From contig NZ_JARLTC010000020.1 of NCBI RefSeq assembly GCF_029382225.1, positions 1 to 64,000 of the forward strand: 64,000 nt of DNA, given 5' to 3'. This DNA comes from Spongiactinospora sp. TRM90649 (GTDB lineage Bacteria > Actinomycetota > Actinomycetes > Streptosporangiales > Streptosporangiaceae). Below are positions 25,605-34,399 of this stretch, one piece after another. The notes under the pieces are model-generated. The model saw only the letters and a program-made list of their open reading frames with translations, did no database searches and had not been told where the DNA came from. Position 1 is the first letter of the stretch, and each line of letters starts with the position of its first letter. The position numbers were made by a program, and so were the translations under genes.

Positions 25605-28007
25605 TCAGCCGCGCAGGCGCGTGACGCGGAGCGCGGGGTCGGCCATGATCTCGGCCTCGGTGAACCGGTTGGTCACCCACTTGCCCTGGGAGAACAGCAC
25701 GGTCTGGTCGGTGTGGTGGGGGTTCGTCGGGTCGGCGGACAGGGAGTAGGTCAGGATCGTCCGGGCGCGGGGGCCGGCCGGGGTGAGTTCCACCGCCATC
25801 AGGAAGCTGGAACCGGTGTTGACGTCCGGATAGCGTCCGTCGTCGCCGAGCGGCCCGCCGGTGCGGACGCGGTCGAAGCAGCCCTCGCCCTCGGTGCATC
25901 CCGGCACCGGGACCGAGCCGTAGTGCTGGGCCTTTCCGGGCATGAGCGTGAGCGGCAATTCGCGCTTCCGGAAATACTGGACGGCGTCGGCCAGCGCGCG
26001 CGAGACGTTCGGGTGGTCGCGGTCCAGGCCGTGCGGCGTGGTGAGCGGCCGTTCCGGATCGAACGGCACCCGCCACCAGTCCTTCACCGGCGGCGGCTCG
26101 CTCTCGCCCGCGCGCGGCCGGGGCCTCGGGCCGTCGAGGCGCTGGAAGAACTCCCGCCACAGCACGGCCCCCTCGTCGCCGAGCCCCGCACGGGCCTTCC
26201 ACCGGGCCAGCGTGCGGCACGCCTCCTTGACGTTCACCCGCTCGCCGTCGGACGCCGTGATCACCGGCCGGTCCCGGCACAGCGCGAGCAGGTCGGCGCG
26301 GGTGATCTCGGCGCCCAGGTTGCGCTTGCCGAGCGTGACGGCCTGCAGGCTCGCCAGCGTGAAGCCGGACGGCCCGAACCCGTCGCGTCCCGACAGTCGC
26401 TTGCCGATCATGTCCAGGCTGAGCCGGGTGCGCAGGTCACGCCTGGTCTCGGTATCGCCATATATGCGGGGATAGCCGGTCAGCGGCGCCTCGGGGTTGG
26501 TCAGCCACGGGCTCTCGTTGGAGTTGGCCACATAGTCGGCCCTGGTCATGGCGGGCGCGTTGCCCGGCCCGAACACGCCGGGCTCGACGGCGTCGGGGTC
26601 CTTGCCCCACAGGCAGTCCGACGTCGAGCCGTCCAGCACGTACGTGCCGGGGGCCATGCGCTCGCCCTCCGGGACGGCGCAGCGCTCCGCCTGCGCGTCG
26701 GTGACGTGCGGCACCACGGAGACGTCCGAGAAGTACGCCGTGCCCGCCGTGTCGGTGGCCAGGGTGTAGACGAACGGCATGCTCTGGTAGGCGCGCTGGG
26801 CGGTGCGCAGCCCGGCCACGTCGCGGGCGGCGGCCATGGCCAGCCACTCGTTGCCGCTGCGCAGGTTGGCGACGTTGGCGTCGGCCAGGGCGTAGGCGGC
26901 CTCGCCCGACCACGAGATCACCGGGCCGTAGCGGGAGGTGTAAAGGGTGGTGCCGGTCTCGGCCGTGCTGCCGTCGTCCCGTCGCGTGGGGACGGTCACC
27001 TCCTGACGTCCCATCGGCTCGGCCCGGCCGTCCACGAGGTAGGTCGTGGGGTCGCCGGGCACGAGCTTGAGCCGGTAGAGCGTGAACCGCTGGGCGTGCG
27101 AGACGGTGTGGGTCCAGGCGAGGCTCGCGTTGTGGCCGATCTGGACCAGCGGCGTGCCGTACAGGCTGCCGCCGGCGACGTTGAGCACGCCGGGGATGGT
27201 CAGTTGCACCTGGTAGAAGCGGCGGATGCCGTTCCACGGGAAGTGCGGGTCGGCCAGCAGCATGCCGTTCTTCGCGGTGGTGGCCGCGCGGCCCAGCGCC
27301 CAGCCGTTGCTGCCGGGGGCGGCCGGTTTCGGCTTGGGCGTGGCCTGGTCGGGGCCCTTGTCAGGGGCCTCGCCGGGGGCCGCGCCGCCGTCCGGCCGTG
27401 CGGCGGCGATGGCCTCCTTGAGCCCGGTACTGCCCGCCATCCGGTTGAGGTCGAGCAGGTTGATCCAGATGTCGTCGGCGGTGATGGGCGTGACCCACGC
27501 CTTGCCCCGGCAGGACGGGTCCGGCAGGCGGTCGACCCCGGTGTCGGCCAGGTAGCGGTTGTATCCGGCGGCGTAGCCGTCCACCAGGCGGCGCAGTTCC
27601 GGCGTGGGGCCGAGCGGTGCGGGCCGGGCGAGCAGCCGCCGGAGCAGCCCCGACTCGCGCAGGCTCCGGTGATATACGTCACTGGCCAGGTTGGGGATGG
27701 GGCGGACCGGGTCGTCGGAGAGCGCGCCGGGGCCGAAGTGGCGGGAACGCTCGCCGCGCAGGGTGACCATCCAGGAGGCCAGCACGCACAGGTTGTCCTG
27801 GGCGAACGCGTAGCCGTACCCGTAGCCGAGGCTGCCGTGGTCCTTGGCGGTGATGTGCGGGATGCCGTACTGGGTGCGCCGGATGTCGGCGGAGTACCGT
27901 CCGTCGCTCGCGGCCGACGGCGCGGGGTCCCGCACCGCCGTCACCAGTCCGGCGAACAGGGCCAGCGCCACGATGGCGCCCAGCCTTGCGGCAGTCTTGG
28001 TTCTCAC
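25605..28007 (-). CDS. Secreted penicillin-acylase family amidase, aculeacin-A-acylase-like
   Basis: An 800-residue Ntn-hydrolase precursor. Signal peptide at about 1-34; alpha subunit to about 232; cleavage is predicted before Ser233 in GSNGWALG, the nucleophile of the beta subunit. The order of segments (RRTQYGIPHITA near the start, CRGKAWVTPIT, DPHFPWNG, IGHNASLAWTHTVS, VANSNESPWLTNPEAPL, TGYPRIYGD, DQTVLFSQGKW) closely follows aculeacin A acylase of Actinoplanes, which deacylates cyclic lipopeptides and acyl-homoserine lactones. A role in removing fatty acyl chains from lipopeptides or quorum signals is inferred. Subunit maturation would occur outside the membrane. Confidence 0.85.
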   Translation of the reverse strand: MRTKTAARLGAIVALALFAGLVTAVRDPAPSAASDGRYSADIRRTQYGIPHITAKDHGSLGYGYGYAFAQDNLCVLASWMVTLRGERSRHFGPGALSDDPVRPIPNLASDVYHRSLRESGLLRRLLARPAPLGPTPELRRLVDGYAAGYNRYLADTGVDRLPDPSCRGKAWVTPITADDIWINLLDLNRMAGSTGLKEAIAAARPDGGAAPGEAPDKGPDQATPKPKPAAPGSNGWALGRAATTAKNGMLLADPHFPWNGIRRFYQVQLTIPGVLNVAGGSLYGTPLVQIGHNASLAWTHTVSHAQRFTLYRLKLVPGDPTTYLVDGRAEPMGRQEVTVPTRRDDGSTAETGTTLYTSRYGPVISWSGEAAYALADANVANLRSGNEWLAMAAARDVAGLRTAQRAYQSMPFVYTLATDTAGTAYFSDVSVVPHVTDAQAERCAVPEGERMAPGTYVLDGSTSDCLWGKDPDAVEPGVFGPGNAPAMTRADYVANSNESPWLTNPEAPLTGYPRIYGDTETRRDLRTRLSLDMIGKRLSGRDGFGPSGFTLASLQAVTLGKRNLGAEITRADLLALCRDRPVITASDGERVNVKEACRTLARWKARAGLGDEGAVLWREFFQRLDGPRPRPRAGESEPPPVKDWWRVPFDPERPLTTPHGLDRDHPNVSRALADAVQYFRKRELPLTLMPGKAQHYGSVPVPGCTEGEGCFDRVRTGGPLGDDGRYPDVNTGSSFLMAVELTPAGPRARTILTYSLSADPTNPHHTDQTVLFSQGKWVTNRFTEAEIMADPALRVTRLRG

Positions 28008-28029
28008 ATGCCCCCCTCTCGTAGGCGCG

Positions 28030-30306
28030 CTATTCGAAGCGCGCGTTGTCGGGCGTGGTGAAGCGGCGCAGCGGCGGCAGGGCGGTGAGGATCACCAGGA
28101 AGGTGACGGCCAGCCCACCGCCGAGCGTCAGGAGGTAGCCCGCCCCCGGCAGCGCCCAGGAGACGTTCCGCAGGCCGAGCTGTTCGACGACGGGCCCGGC
28201 CACGCCCAGCCCGGCCAGGACGGCCAGCGCGGCGGCCAGCACCAGCGGCAGCGCCGACTCGATCACCACCACCCGGTAGAGGGTCCTGGTGGGAGTGCCG
28301 CACAGCCGCAGCAGCGTGAACGGCCGCCGCCGCTCCACCAGGCCGCCCCCGACCGCCACGACCAGCCCGCAAGCCGCGACCAGGATCGTCAGCACCACGA
28401 TCCCGGTGGCGACCCGCTGGGCCCGGTCGAGCATGATCTCCCGGACCAGGGCGACCTCGGTGAACGTCATGGGCGCCTCAAGCTCGCCGACCCCCGCCTG
28501 GCCGCCGTAGCCGGTGAGCAGGGTGCGGACCCGTTCGAGCACCGTGGAGTCGCCGGTGCGGACCAGCACGGCCGCCAGCGGCAGCCCGGTGGGCGCCGCC
28601 GCGGCCGGATTCTCCGTGCGCACCAGCGGCAGCCGCTTGTTGATCGACAACATGTTGTCGGCGGACAGCAGGTGCCGGAAGCTCGCCTCGACAGCGGGCA
28701 GGCCCGGGGCGCACCGGCCGAGCACCGCGAACCGGGTGAGGTCCGCGCAGGCGACGACCTGCGGGGGCGGCGGCGGAGGCGGGCCGGATGTCCGCTTCGG
28801 CGGGGGAGAGGACGCCTTGCCGTAGATGGGCAGCACGGTGACGCCGGGGTGCGCGGTGAGCCGGGCGATCAGGTCGGCCCCGGCCCGCGGGGGAAGCCCA
28901 CCGGCCGTCGCCTGGCCGCAGCCTTCCTGGCAGGGCGGCCGGGCGAAGGAGGTTCGCAGCACGTCGCCGAGCGTCCCGCCGCCCACGGACCGCTGGGCGG
29001 AGATCACCGCCGGGACGATCCCGGCGATGGCCGTGCCCACGAAGACGGCGAGGACCAGCCCGGTCACCGACCGGAAGGCGGTCCTGGGGTCGGCGGTCAG
29101 CCGCCGCGCGGCCAGCAGGCCCGCCGCCCCCGGCACGAACCGGGCGCTGAGCCGCGCGGCCAGCAGGGTCAGCCACGGGCCCGCCACGACCAGTCCGATC
29201 ATGATCAGCCCCAGGCCGAGGTCGATCAGCGGGCCGTTGGGCTCGTTCGCCCCGGAGGCGAACACCGGCCCGGCGAACAGGCCCAGGCCGATCAGCAGCG
29301 GGAGCAGCCGCCAGGCCCGGGGCGCCGGGGGCGCCGCCTTGCGCGCCACGCCGAGCGGGGAGATCCGCACTCGGCGCAGCGACCACAGCGCGGCGCACAC
29401 GGCGGCGACGGGGATCCCGGCGAGCACGGCGGCGTACTGGAGGCCGGTGGGGGTGACGGTGGCGGGCAGGAAACGCGAGCCGGTGATCGCCACGTCGGCG
29501 AGGGCGGGCCGTACGAGCTGGAAGACGGCGGTACCGGCGACCGTCCCGAGCAGCGCGCCCACCGCCGCGTCCACCGACGCGATCACGTTGATCTGCCGGG
29601 CGGTCGCCCCGGCCAGGCGGATCGCCGCGAAGCGCGCCTCGCGGCGGGCGGAGGCCAGCCGCGTGGCCGCGCCGACGAGCACGAGCGGCGGCACGATCAG
29701 CGCGATCGCGGCGATGGCGAAGCCGTGCTGGTAGAGGGCGGTGCTGTCGTCGGCGGACGAGTGGGCGGCGATGGCGCCGACCTCCGTGGTGCCCGCCAGG
29801 GCGGCCAGTTCGGCGGGGGACCGTCCGATCATGATGACCAGGTCCTCGCGCCCGGACAGCGCGGCGTCGCCGACCAGCCCGGCCTTCGTGCCGGGGAAGC
29901 GGTCGCCGAGCAGGTCGCGGGGGACCGTGCCGAGCAGTCCGGCCAGGGCGGGGGAGGCGTAGAACTCGCCCGCGCGGGGCAGCCGGGGCAGGCCGGGCGG
30001 CACCGGCCCCCGGTCGCCCGGCATGGCCACGTCCAGGCGCTTGATGAGACGGCCCGCGTAGTAGTCCTCGCGGTAGTTCCACAGGACGGTGCCGGTGGTG
30101 GAGCCGAGCGCCCAGCCGCTGGGGGCCGAGCCGGTGGTGCACTCCCAGCACGGCCGGTCGGCGGCGGTGCGGAAGGCGTTGAACATGGCCAGCGTGGACA
30201 GCAACAGCAGCACACCGGCCGTAACGGCGGTGGCGATCAGCGCGAGCCGGACCGCCGACTCCCGGCCGCCGCGCAGCGCCAGCCGCAGGCCCAGCCGGAT
30301 CGTCAT
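28030..30306 (-). CDS. FtsX-like ABC transporter permease
   Basis: 758 residues with an N-terminal membrane helix (about 20-42), a large outside domain, a helix group with internal linkers around 240-460, another outside domain, and three C-terminal helices near 640-740. This is the duplicated FtsX/MacB-like layout. Two FtsX segments show the coupling motifs ARREARFAAIRLAGAT and RRRPFTLLRLCGTPT. The start overlaps the ATPase gene stop by 4 bp. It probably exports or extracts a lipid, peptide or antibiotic and is controlled by the PadR gene of the same operon. Confidence 0.88.
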   Translation of the reverse strand: MTIRLGLRLALRGGRESAVRLALIATAVTAGVLLLLSTLAMFNAFRTAADRPCWECTTGSAPSGWALGSTTGTVLWNYREDYYAGRLIKRLDVAMPGDRGPVPPGLPRLPRAGEFYASPALAGLLGTVPRDLLGDRFPGTKAGLVGDAALSGREDLVIMIGRSPAELAALAGTTEVGAIAAHSSADDSTALYQHGFAIAAIALIVPPLVLVGAATRLASARREARFAAIRLAGATARQINVIASVDAAVGALLGTVAGTAVFQLVRPALADVAITGSRFLPATVTPTGLQYAAVLAGIPVAAVCAALWSLRRVRISPLGVARKAAPPAPRAWRLLPLLIGLGLFAGPVFASGANEPNGPLIDLGLGLIMIGLVVAGPWLTLLAARLSARFVPGAAGLLAARRLTADPRTAFRSVTGLVLAVFVGTAIAGIVPAVISAQRSVGGGTLGDVLRTSFARPPCQEGCGQATAGGLPPRAGADLIARLTAHPGVTVLPIYGKASSPPPKRTSGPPPPPPPQVVACADLTRFAVLGRCAPGLPAVEASFRHLLSADNMLSINKRLPLVRTENPAAAAPTGLPLAAVLVRTGDSTVLERVRTLLTGYGGQAGVGELEAPMTFTEVALVREIMLDRAQRVATGIVVLTILVAACGLVVAVGGGLVERRRPFTLLRLCGTPTRTLYRVVVIESALPLVLAAALAVLAGLGVAGPVVEQLGLRNVSWALPGAGYLLTLGGGLAVTFLVILTALPPLRRFTTPDNARFE

Positions 30307-31028
30307 CGGCGGTCCCCGCTGGAACTCGTGGCGAAGGGGTTGGTGACCCGGCCGTCGCGCACGATCACCTCACGGTCGGCGCAGGCGGCCACGCGGGCGT
30401 CGTGGGTGACCAGGACGACCGTCGTGCCCTCCTCACGGGCCAGGCTCACCAGCAGGTCCATCACCCGCTCACCGGCCAGCGAGTCGAGCGCGCCGGTGGG
30501 TTCGTCGGCGAACACCACCTTGGGGCCGGTGGCCAGCGCCCTGGCGATGGCCACCCGCTGCGCCTGGCCGCCGGACAGTTCGCCGCCGCGCCTGCCGGCC
30601 AGTTCGGCCAGGTCGAGCCGGTCGAGCCAGCCGGCCGCCCGCCGGTACGCCTGGGCGCGCTTGACCCGGCCGAGCAGCAGCGGCAGCGCGACGTTGTCGG
30701 CGGCCGTCAGCTCCGGCACGAGCTGGCCGAACTGGAAGACGAAGCCGAACCGGCCGCGCCGCAGCTCGGTGCGCCGGTCGTCGCCGAGGTCGTCCAGGCG
30801 GGCGCCGTCGAACCACACCTCGCCCTCGTCGGGGGTGAAGATGCCCGCGAGGCAGTGCAGCAGCGTCGACTTTCCTGAGCCGCTCGGCCCCATGATGGCG
30901 AGGATCTCGCCCTCGGTGACCGCGACGTCGGCCCGCACCAGGGCGGGGGTCCGGCCGAACGAGCGGCTGATCCCACGGGCCTCCAGCAGGGCGGGCCGGG
31001 GCGAGACGGGCACGGCGTCGATCGTCAT
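30303..31028 (-). CDS. ABC transporter ATP-binding protein, LolD/MacB type
   Basis: A 241-residue ATPase. Walker A is GPSGSGKST, the Q-loop is in FVFQFGQL, the signature LSGGQAQRVAIARAL, and Walker B VVFADEPTGALD with the H-loop THD. The ATG at 31028 overlaps the padR stop by one base. It pairs with the FtsX-like permease downstream. The reading frame stays open far upstream but this is a shadow of the genes on the other strand. Confidence 0.95.
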   Translation of the reverse strand: MTIDAVPVSPRPALLEARGISRSFGRTPALVRADVAVTEGEILAIMGPSGSGKSTLLHCLAGIFTPDEGEVWFDGARLDDLGDDRRTELRRGRFGFVFQFGQLVPELTAADNVALPLLLGRVKRAQAYRRAAGWLDRLDLAELAGRRGGELSGGQAQRVAIARALATGPKVVFADEPTGALDSLAGERVMDLLVSLAREEGTTVVLVTHDARVAACADREVIVRDGRVTNPFATSSSGDRR

Positions 31029-31552
31029 CAGGCCCGCACCTCCTCGGCGAGGGCGCTGAGCCGGGCCGAGGTGACGTCGATCCAGCGCAGGTCGGCTTCC
31101 AGGTGGAACAGGCCGTGGTCGGCCAGCAGCGCGTCCACCAGCGGTCCGCTGCGCTTGATCTCGGTCAGCTCCCGCATGCGCCGCAGGTGGGTGGCGCGCT
31201 GCGCGTCGAGGTAGCCGGCGGCGTCGCGGCCGAGCATCAGGGCCAGCACGACCTTGGTGAACAGCACGGTCTGCAGGTACGGCTCGGCGGCGACCGGGTC
31301 GGCCAGCCACGCCTCCACCTCGTGCCTGCCGGTGGTGGTGATGGCGTAGCGCTTGCGGTCGGGCCCCTCGCCGGGCTCGCTCGCGCCCGCGCTGACCTTG
31401 CCGTCCCTGGCCAGCCGGGCGAGCGTGGCGTACACCTGGCCGAAGGGCAGCGGCTTGCCCCGCCCGAAGTAGGTGTCGTAGTCGCGCTTGAGGTCGTATC
31501 CGTGGCTCGGCGCGCGGTCGAGCAGGCCCAGCAGGGCGAGAGGGACGCTCAT
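31028..31552 (-). CDS. PadR-family transcriptional regulator
   Basis: 174 residues: an N-terminal winged helix (SVPLALLGLLDRAPSHGYDLKRDYDTYFG, with LPFGQVYATLARLARDGKV as the recognition part) and a C-terminal helical dimerisation domain of the longer PadR-s1 class. It is the first gene of the operon with the ABC transporter. A perfect palindrome 10 bp upstream of its start is the probable autoregulatory operator. Inducer binding to the dimer would open transporter expression. Confidence 0.92.
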   Translation of the reverse strand: MSVPLALLGLLDRAPSHGYDLKRDYDTYFGRGKPLPFGQVYATLARLARDGKVSAGASEPGEGPDRKRYAITTTGRHEVEAWLADPVAAEPYLQTVLFTKVVLALMLGRDAAGYLDAQRATHLRRMRELTEIKRSGPLVDALLADHGLFHLEADLRWIDVTSARLSALAEEVRA

Positions 31553-31561
31553 GCGGGCGAC

Positions 31562-31580
31562 TATATACTGAGTGTATATA
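31562..31580. promoter_or_regulatory. PadR operator palindrome
   Basis: TATATACTGAGTGTATATA is a perfect inverted repeat with 7-bp arms and a 5-nt centre. It is AT-rich in a GC-rich region, lies 10 bp upstream of padR and about 35 bp from the divergent P450 promoter. Confidence 0.75.
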
Positions 31581-31614
31581 CGAAGCGCATAAGCGGACCG
31601 CTCTGCGGGCCGCG

Positions 31615-31643
31615 TTGATAGGTCGCTGAATGCGACATACGGT
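31615..31643 (+). promoter_or_regulatory. Promoter for P450 gene
   Basis: TTGATA (31615-31620) and TACGGT (31638-31643) have a 17-bp spacer, a good housekeeping-type promoter about 35 bp upstream of the P450 start. Confidence 0.5.
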
Positions 31644-31676
31644 TATCTGTAGGAGCATACGGGCAGGTAGCACCAC

Positions 31677-32978
31677 ATGATGACAAGCCGCCCACCTCTC
31701 GTGGACAGCACCCTGCTGCTTCTCCTCGAAGGCTACGCCTGGCTGCCGGAACGCCGCCGCCGCTCGCCGGACGGCATCGCGTCGGTCCGGGTGATGGGAC
31801 GGCGGGCGCTGGGGCTGTGCGGCCCCGACGCCGTGCGCTTCTTCTACGACCCTGCGGCCGTCCGCCGCCACGGCGCGCTGCCGGAGCCGGTGGTGAGCAC
31901 GCTGTTGGGCCGCGGCGCCGTCCACACCCTTGACGGCGAGACGCACCGCCGCCGCAAGCTGATGTTCATGGCCGCGATGACCCCGGAGAGCATCGCCACC
32001 CTCGTCGCCCTCACCGCCACGGCCTGGGACGACGCCGTGGAGTCCTGGGCCCGCGAGCCGGGGATCGTGCTGTTCGACGAGGCCGCCCGCGTGCTCACGC
32101 GGGCGGCCTGCGCGTGGGCGGGAGTGCCGCCAGAGGAGTCCGACGGCCTCGCCGCCGACCTGGTGGCCATGGCGGACGGCTTCGCCACCGCCGGGCCCCG
32201 GCAGCTCCGGGCCAGGATCGCCAGGCGCCGCCGCGAGAGGCGCTTCGCCGCCCTGGTGGAGCGGATCCGCTCGGGCGCGGCCGAGGTGCCCAAGGGGTCG
32301 GCGTCGGACCTGGTGGTGCACCACCGGGGTCTCGACGGGCGTCCTCTCGACTCCCGCACCGCCGCCGTGGAACTGCTGAACCTGGTCCGCCCGGTCGTCG
32401 CGGTGGCCTGGTACGTCGCGTTCGCCGCGCACGCCATGCACCGGTGGCCGGAGCAGCGGGCACTGCTGCGCGACGGCGATCCCGACCAGGCCGAGGCGTT
32501 CGCCCAGGAGATCAGGCGCTTCTACCCGTTCGTGCCGTTCCTGGCCGGTGAGGCGATCCGTGACCTGTCGTGGAAGGGCCGGCCGATCCCGAGCGGGTCG
32601 CTCATCCTGATCGACGTCTACGGCCAGCTCCACGACCCCGAACTGTGGCCGCGCCCCTACACGTTCGCTCCCGCGCGCTTCCTCGGCCGGGAGTTCGGCC
32701 AGTACGACCTGATCCCGCAGGGCGGCGGCGACCCGGCCACCGGGCACCGCTGCCCGGGTGAGGTGATCACGCTCACCCTGCTGGAGACGCTGGCCGTCCG
32801 CCTCGCGCGCCTGGAGTACGAGATGCCCCCGCAGAACCTGTCGATCTCGCTGCGGCGCGTGCCGGCCAAGCCCAGGAGCGGAGTGGTCCTGTCCGCCGTG
32901 CGTCCGTCCCGGTGGGCCGAGGCGATGACGGTCGAAGCGGTCACCGAGGTGGTGACGGAGATTCGGTCACGCGGGTGA
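31677..32978 (+). CDS. CYP152-type cytochrome P450 peroxygenase
   Basis: 433 residues. The heme-binding segment is GGGDPATGHRCPGE with Cys359. The I-helix has no acidic-Thr pair; instead an Arg-Pro (Arg238-Pro239 in LLNLVRPVVAV) is present, as in fatty-acid peroxygenases P450-BSbeta and SPalpha. Such enzymes use hydrogen peroxide to hydroxylate or decarboxylate fatty acids and need no redox partner. The final part of about 40 residues is longer than usual. It is divergent from the PadR operon, and a damaged TetR gene lies at its 3' end. Confidence 0.85.
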   Translation: MMTSRPPLVDSTLLLLLEGYAWLPERRRRSPDGIASVRVMGRRALGLCGPDAVRFFYDPAAVRRHGALPEPVVSTLLGRGAVHTLDGETHRRRKLMFMAAMTPESIATLVALTATAWDDAVESWAREPGIVLFDEAARVLTRAACAWAGVPPEESDGLAADLVAMADGFATAGPRQLRARIARRRRERRFAALVERIRSGAAEVPKGSASDLVVHHRGLDGRPLDSRTAAVELLNLVRPVVAVAWYVAFAAHAMHRWPEQRALLRDGDPDQAEAFAQEIRRFYPFVPFLAGEAIRDLSWKGRPIPSGSLILIDVYGQLHDPELWPRPYTFAPARFLGREFGQYDLIPQGGGDPATGHRCPGEVITLTLLETLAVRLARLEYEMPPQNLSISLRRVPAKPRSGVVLSAVRPSRWAEAMTVEAVTEVVTEIRSRG

Positions 32979-33004
32979 GGGGCAGGGCGCGTTCCGGTCG
33001 AGCG

Positions 33005-33133
33005 CAGATCGTTCTTGTCGGTGAAGACCCGGAAGACGGCGCCTTCCCCGATGCCCGCCGCACGTGCCACCTGGCCGGTGGTCACGGCGGTGCCGTGCTC
33101 GGCGACCAGGGGCAGCGCGGCGGCGATGATCAT
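33005..33133 (-). pseudogene. TetR regulator remnant (N-terminal HTH only)
   Basis: The minus strand shows a TetR helix-turn-helix: IIAAALPLVAEHGTAVTTGQVARAAGIGEGAVFRVFTDKNDL, about 43 residues. Homology ends at the Leu near base 33005, and the frame then runs into the antisense of the P450 3' end. Upstream it directly abuts the mrp stop. The ligand-binding domain is missing, so this is a decayed gene. It was perhaps a regulator of the P450 that was cut by a deletion. Confidence 0.7.
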
Positions 33134-33151
33134 CGCCCGGCGCCCTGCGGC

Positions 33152-34291
33152 TCAGCGGCCGGTGGGCGACAGGTTCAGGTGGCGGCCCTTCAGGCTGCCC
33201 GAGCGCCTGCCCAGGCCCTCGGCGATCCGGCGCAGCTCGGAGGCGGCGGGAGAGTCGGGGTCGGTCAGCACCAGCGGCTTGCCCTCGTCGCCCCCCTCAC
33301 GTAGGCGCAGGTCGATCGGGATCTGCCCGAGCAGCGGCACCTTCGAGCCCAGCGTGCGGGTCAGGCCGTCGGCCACGGCCTGGCCGCCGCCCTCGCCGAA
33401 CACCGCGATGCGTTCCTCGCAGTGCGGGCACGGCAGCCACGCCATGTTCTCGATCACACCGGCGATCTGCTGGTGGGTCTGCGCGGCGATCGACCCGGCC
33501 CGCTCGGCGACCTCGGCGGCGGCCTGCTGCGGGGTGGTCACCACCAGGATCTCCGCGGTGGGCAGGCGCTGCGCCACCGAGATGGCGATGTCGCCGGTGC
33601 CCGGCGGGAGGTCCATCAGCAGGACGTCGAGGTCGCCCCAGTAGACGTCGGAGAGGAACTGGTAGAGCGCGCGGTCGAGCATCGGCCCGCGCCACACGAC
33701 CGGGGTGTTGCCCGGGGGCTTGAACATGCCCACCGAGATCACCTTGATGTCGTGGGCGACCGGCGGCATGATCATGTCTTCGACCTTGGTCGGCCGCTCG
33801 CTCACGCCGAGCATCCTGGGCACCGAGTGGCCGTAGATGTCGGCGTCCACGACGCCGACCTTGAGCCCGCTCCCCACCATCGCCGCGGCGAGGTTGACCG
33901 TCACCGAGGACTTGCCGACGCCGCCCTTGCCGCTCGCGACGGCGAACACCCGGGTCAGCGAACCGGCCTTGGCGAAGGGGATCTCCTTCTCCGGCCCGCG
34001 GTCGCCCCGGAGCTTGGTCTGCAGGGTCTTGCGCTGCTCGGCGCTCATCACGTCGAGTTCGACCGCGACCTGGCTGACGCCGTCGAGACGACTGACGGCG
34101 GCGGTGACGTCGCGGGTGATTGTGTCCTTCATCGGGCAGCCGGCGACCGTGAGGAAGACGCCGACGCGGACGACGCCGTCAGGCGTGATGTCGACGCTCT
34201 TGACCATGTCGAGCTCGGTGATCGGCCGGCGGATCTCCGGGTCGTTGACCGTGGCCAGCGCGGCTGTCACCTGCTCCGGGGTTGGTGCCAT
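33152..34291 (-). CDS. mrp: Mrp/NBP35-type iron-sulfur carrier ATPase
   Basis: 379 residues. An N-terminal DUF59 (MIP18) domain (1-95) precedes a MinD-like P-loop ATPase with the deviant Walker A GKGGVGKSS and a CPHC pair near 275 for Fe-S binding (WLPCPHCEERI). It probably delivers Fe-S clusters to apoproteins. The ATG at 34291 is preceded at 6 nt by TAACAT on the minus strand. It is divergent from marR. Confidence 0.93.
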   Translation of the reverse strand: MAPTPEQVTAALATVNDPEIRRPITELDMVKSVDITPDGVVRVGVFLTVAGCPMKDTITRDVTAAVSRLDGVSQVAVELDVMSAEQRKTLQTKLRGDRGPEKEIPFAKAGSLTRVFAVASGKGGVGKSSVTVNLAAAMVGSGLKVGVVDADIYGHSVPRMLGVSERPTKVEDMIMPPVAHDIKVISVGMFKPPGNTPVVWRGPMLDRALYQFLSDVYWGDLDVLLMDLPPGTGDIAISVAQRLPTAEILVVTTPQQAAAEVAERAGSIAAQTHQQIAGVIENMAWLPCPHCEERIAVFGEGGGQAVADGLTRTLGSKVPLLGQIPIDLRLREGGDEGKPLVLTDPDSPAASELRRIAEGLGRRSGSLKGRHLNLSPTGR

Positions 34292-34297
34292 GAGTAC

Positions 34298-34303
34298 ATG
34301 TTA
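34298..34303 (-). promoter_or_regulatory. Leaderless-type -10, TAACAT, for mrp
   Basis: On the minus strand TAACAT ends 6 nt before the mrp ATG; there is no ribosome site. Confidence 0.45.
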
Positions 34304-34387
34304 TGAACCCCGCGCCGTGTTGCCGAACCCGCCTTCCCCTTGTGTCGGGAATTCGTCCGGATCCGTGTTGATGCGTGTGCAACGTCC

Positions 34388-34393
34388 TAGGAT
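34388..34393 (+). promoter_or_regulatory. Leaderless-type -10, TAGGAT, for marR
   Basis: TAGGAT ends 6 nt before the GTG at 34400; no Shine-Dalgarno sequence is seen. Confidence 0.45.
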
Positions 34394-34399
34394 TGTCGG

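Noticed and set aside
27844..31059. A 1071-residue plus-strand frame
   Set aside because: It is antisense to the FtsX-like permease and the ATPase, both of which have clear family motifs. Its composition is Gln/Arg/Gly-rich shadow.
30303..32747. An 814-residue frame extending far upstream of the ABC ATPase
   Set aside because: The portion upstream of 31028 overlaps PadR and the antisense of the P450; the ATPase family starts at ATG 31028.
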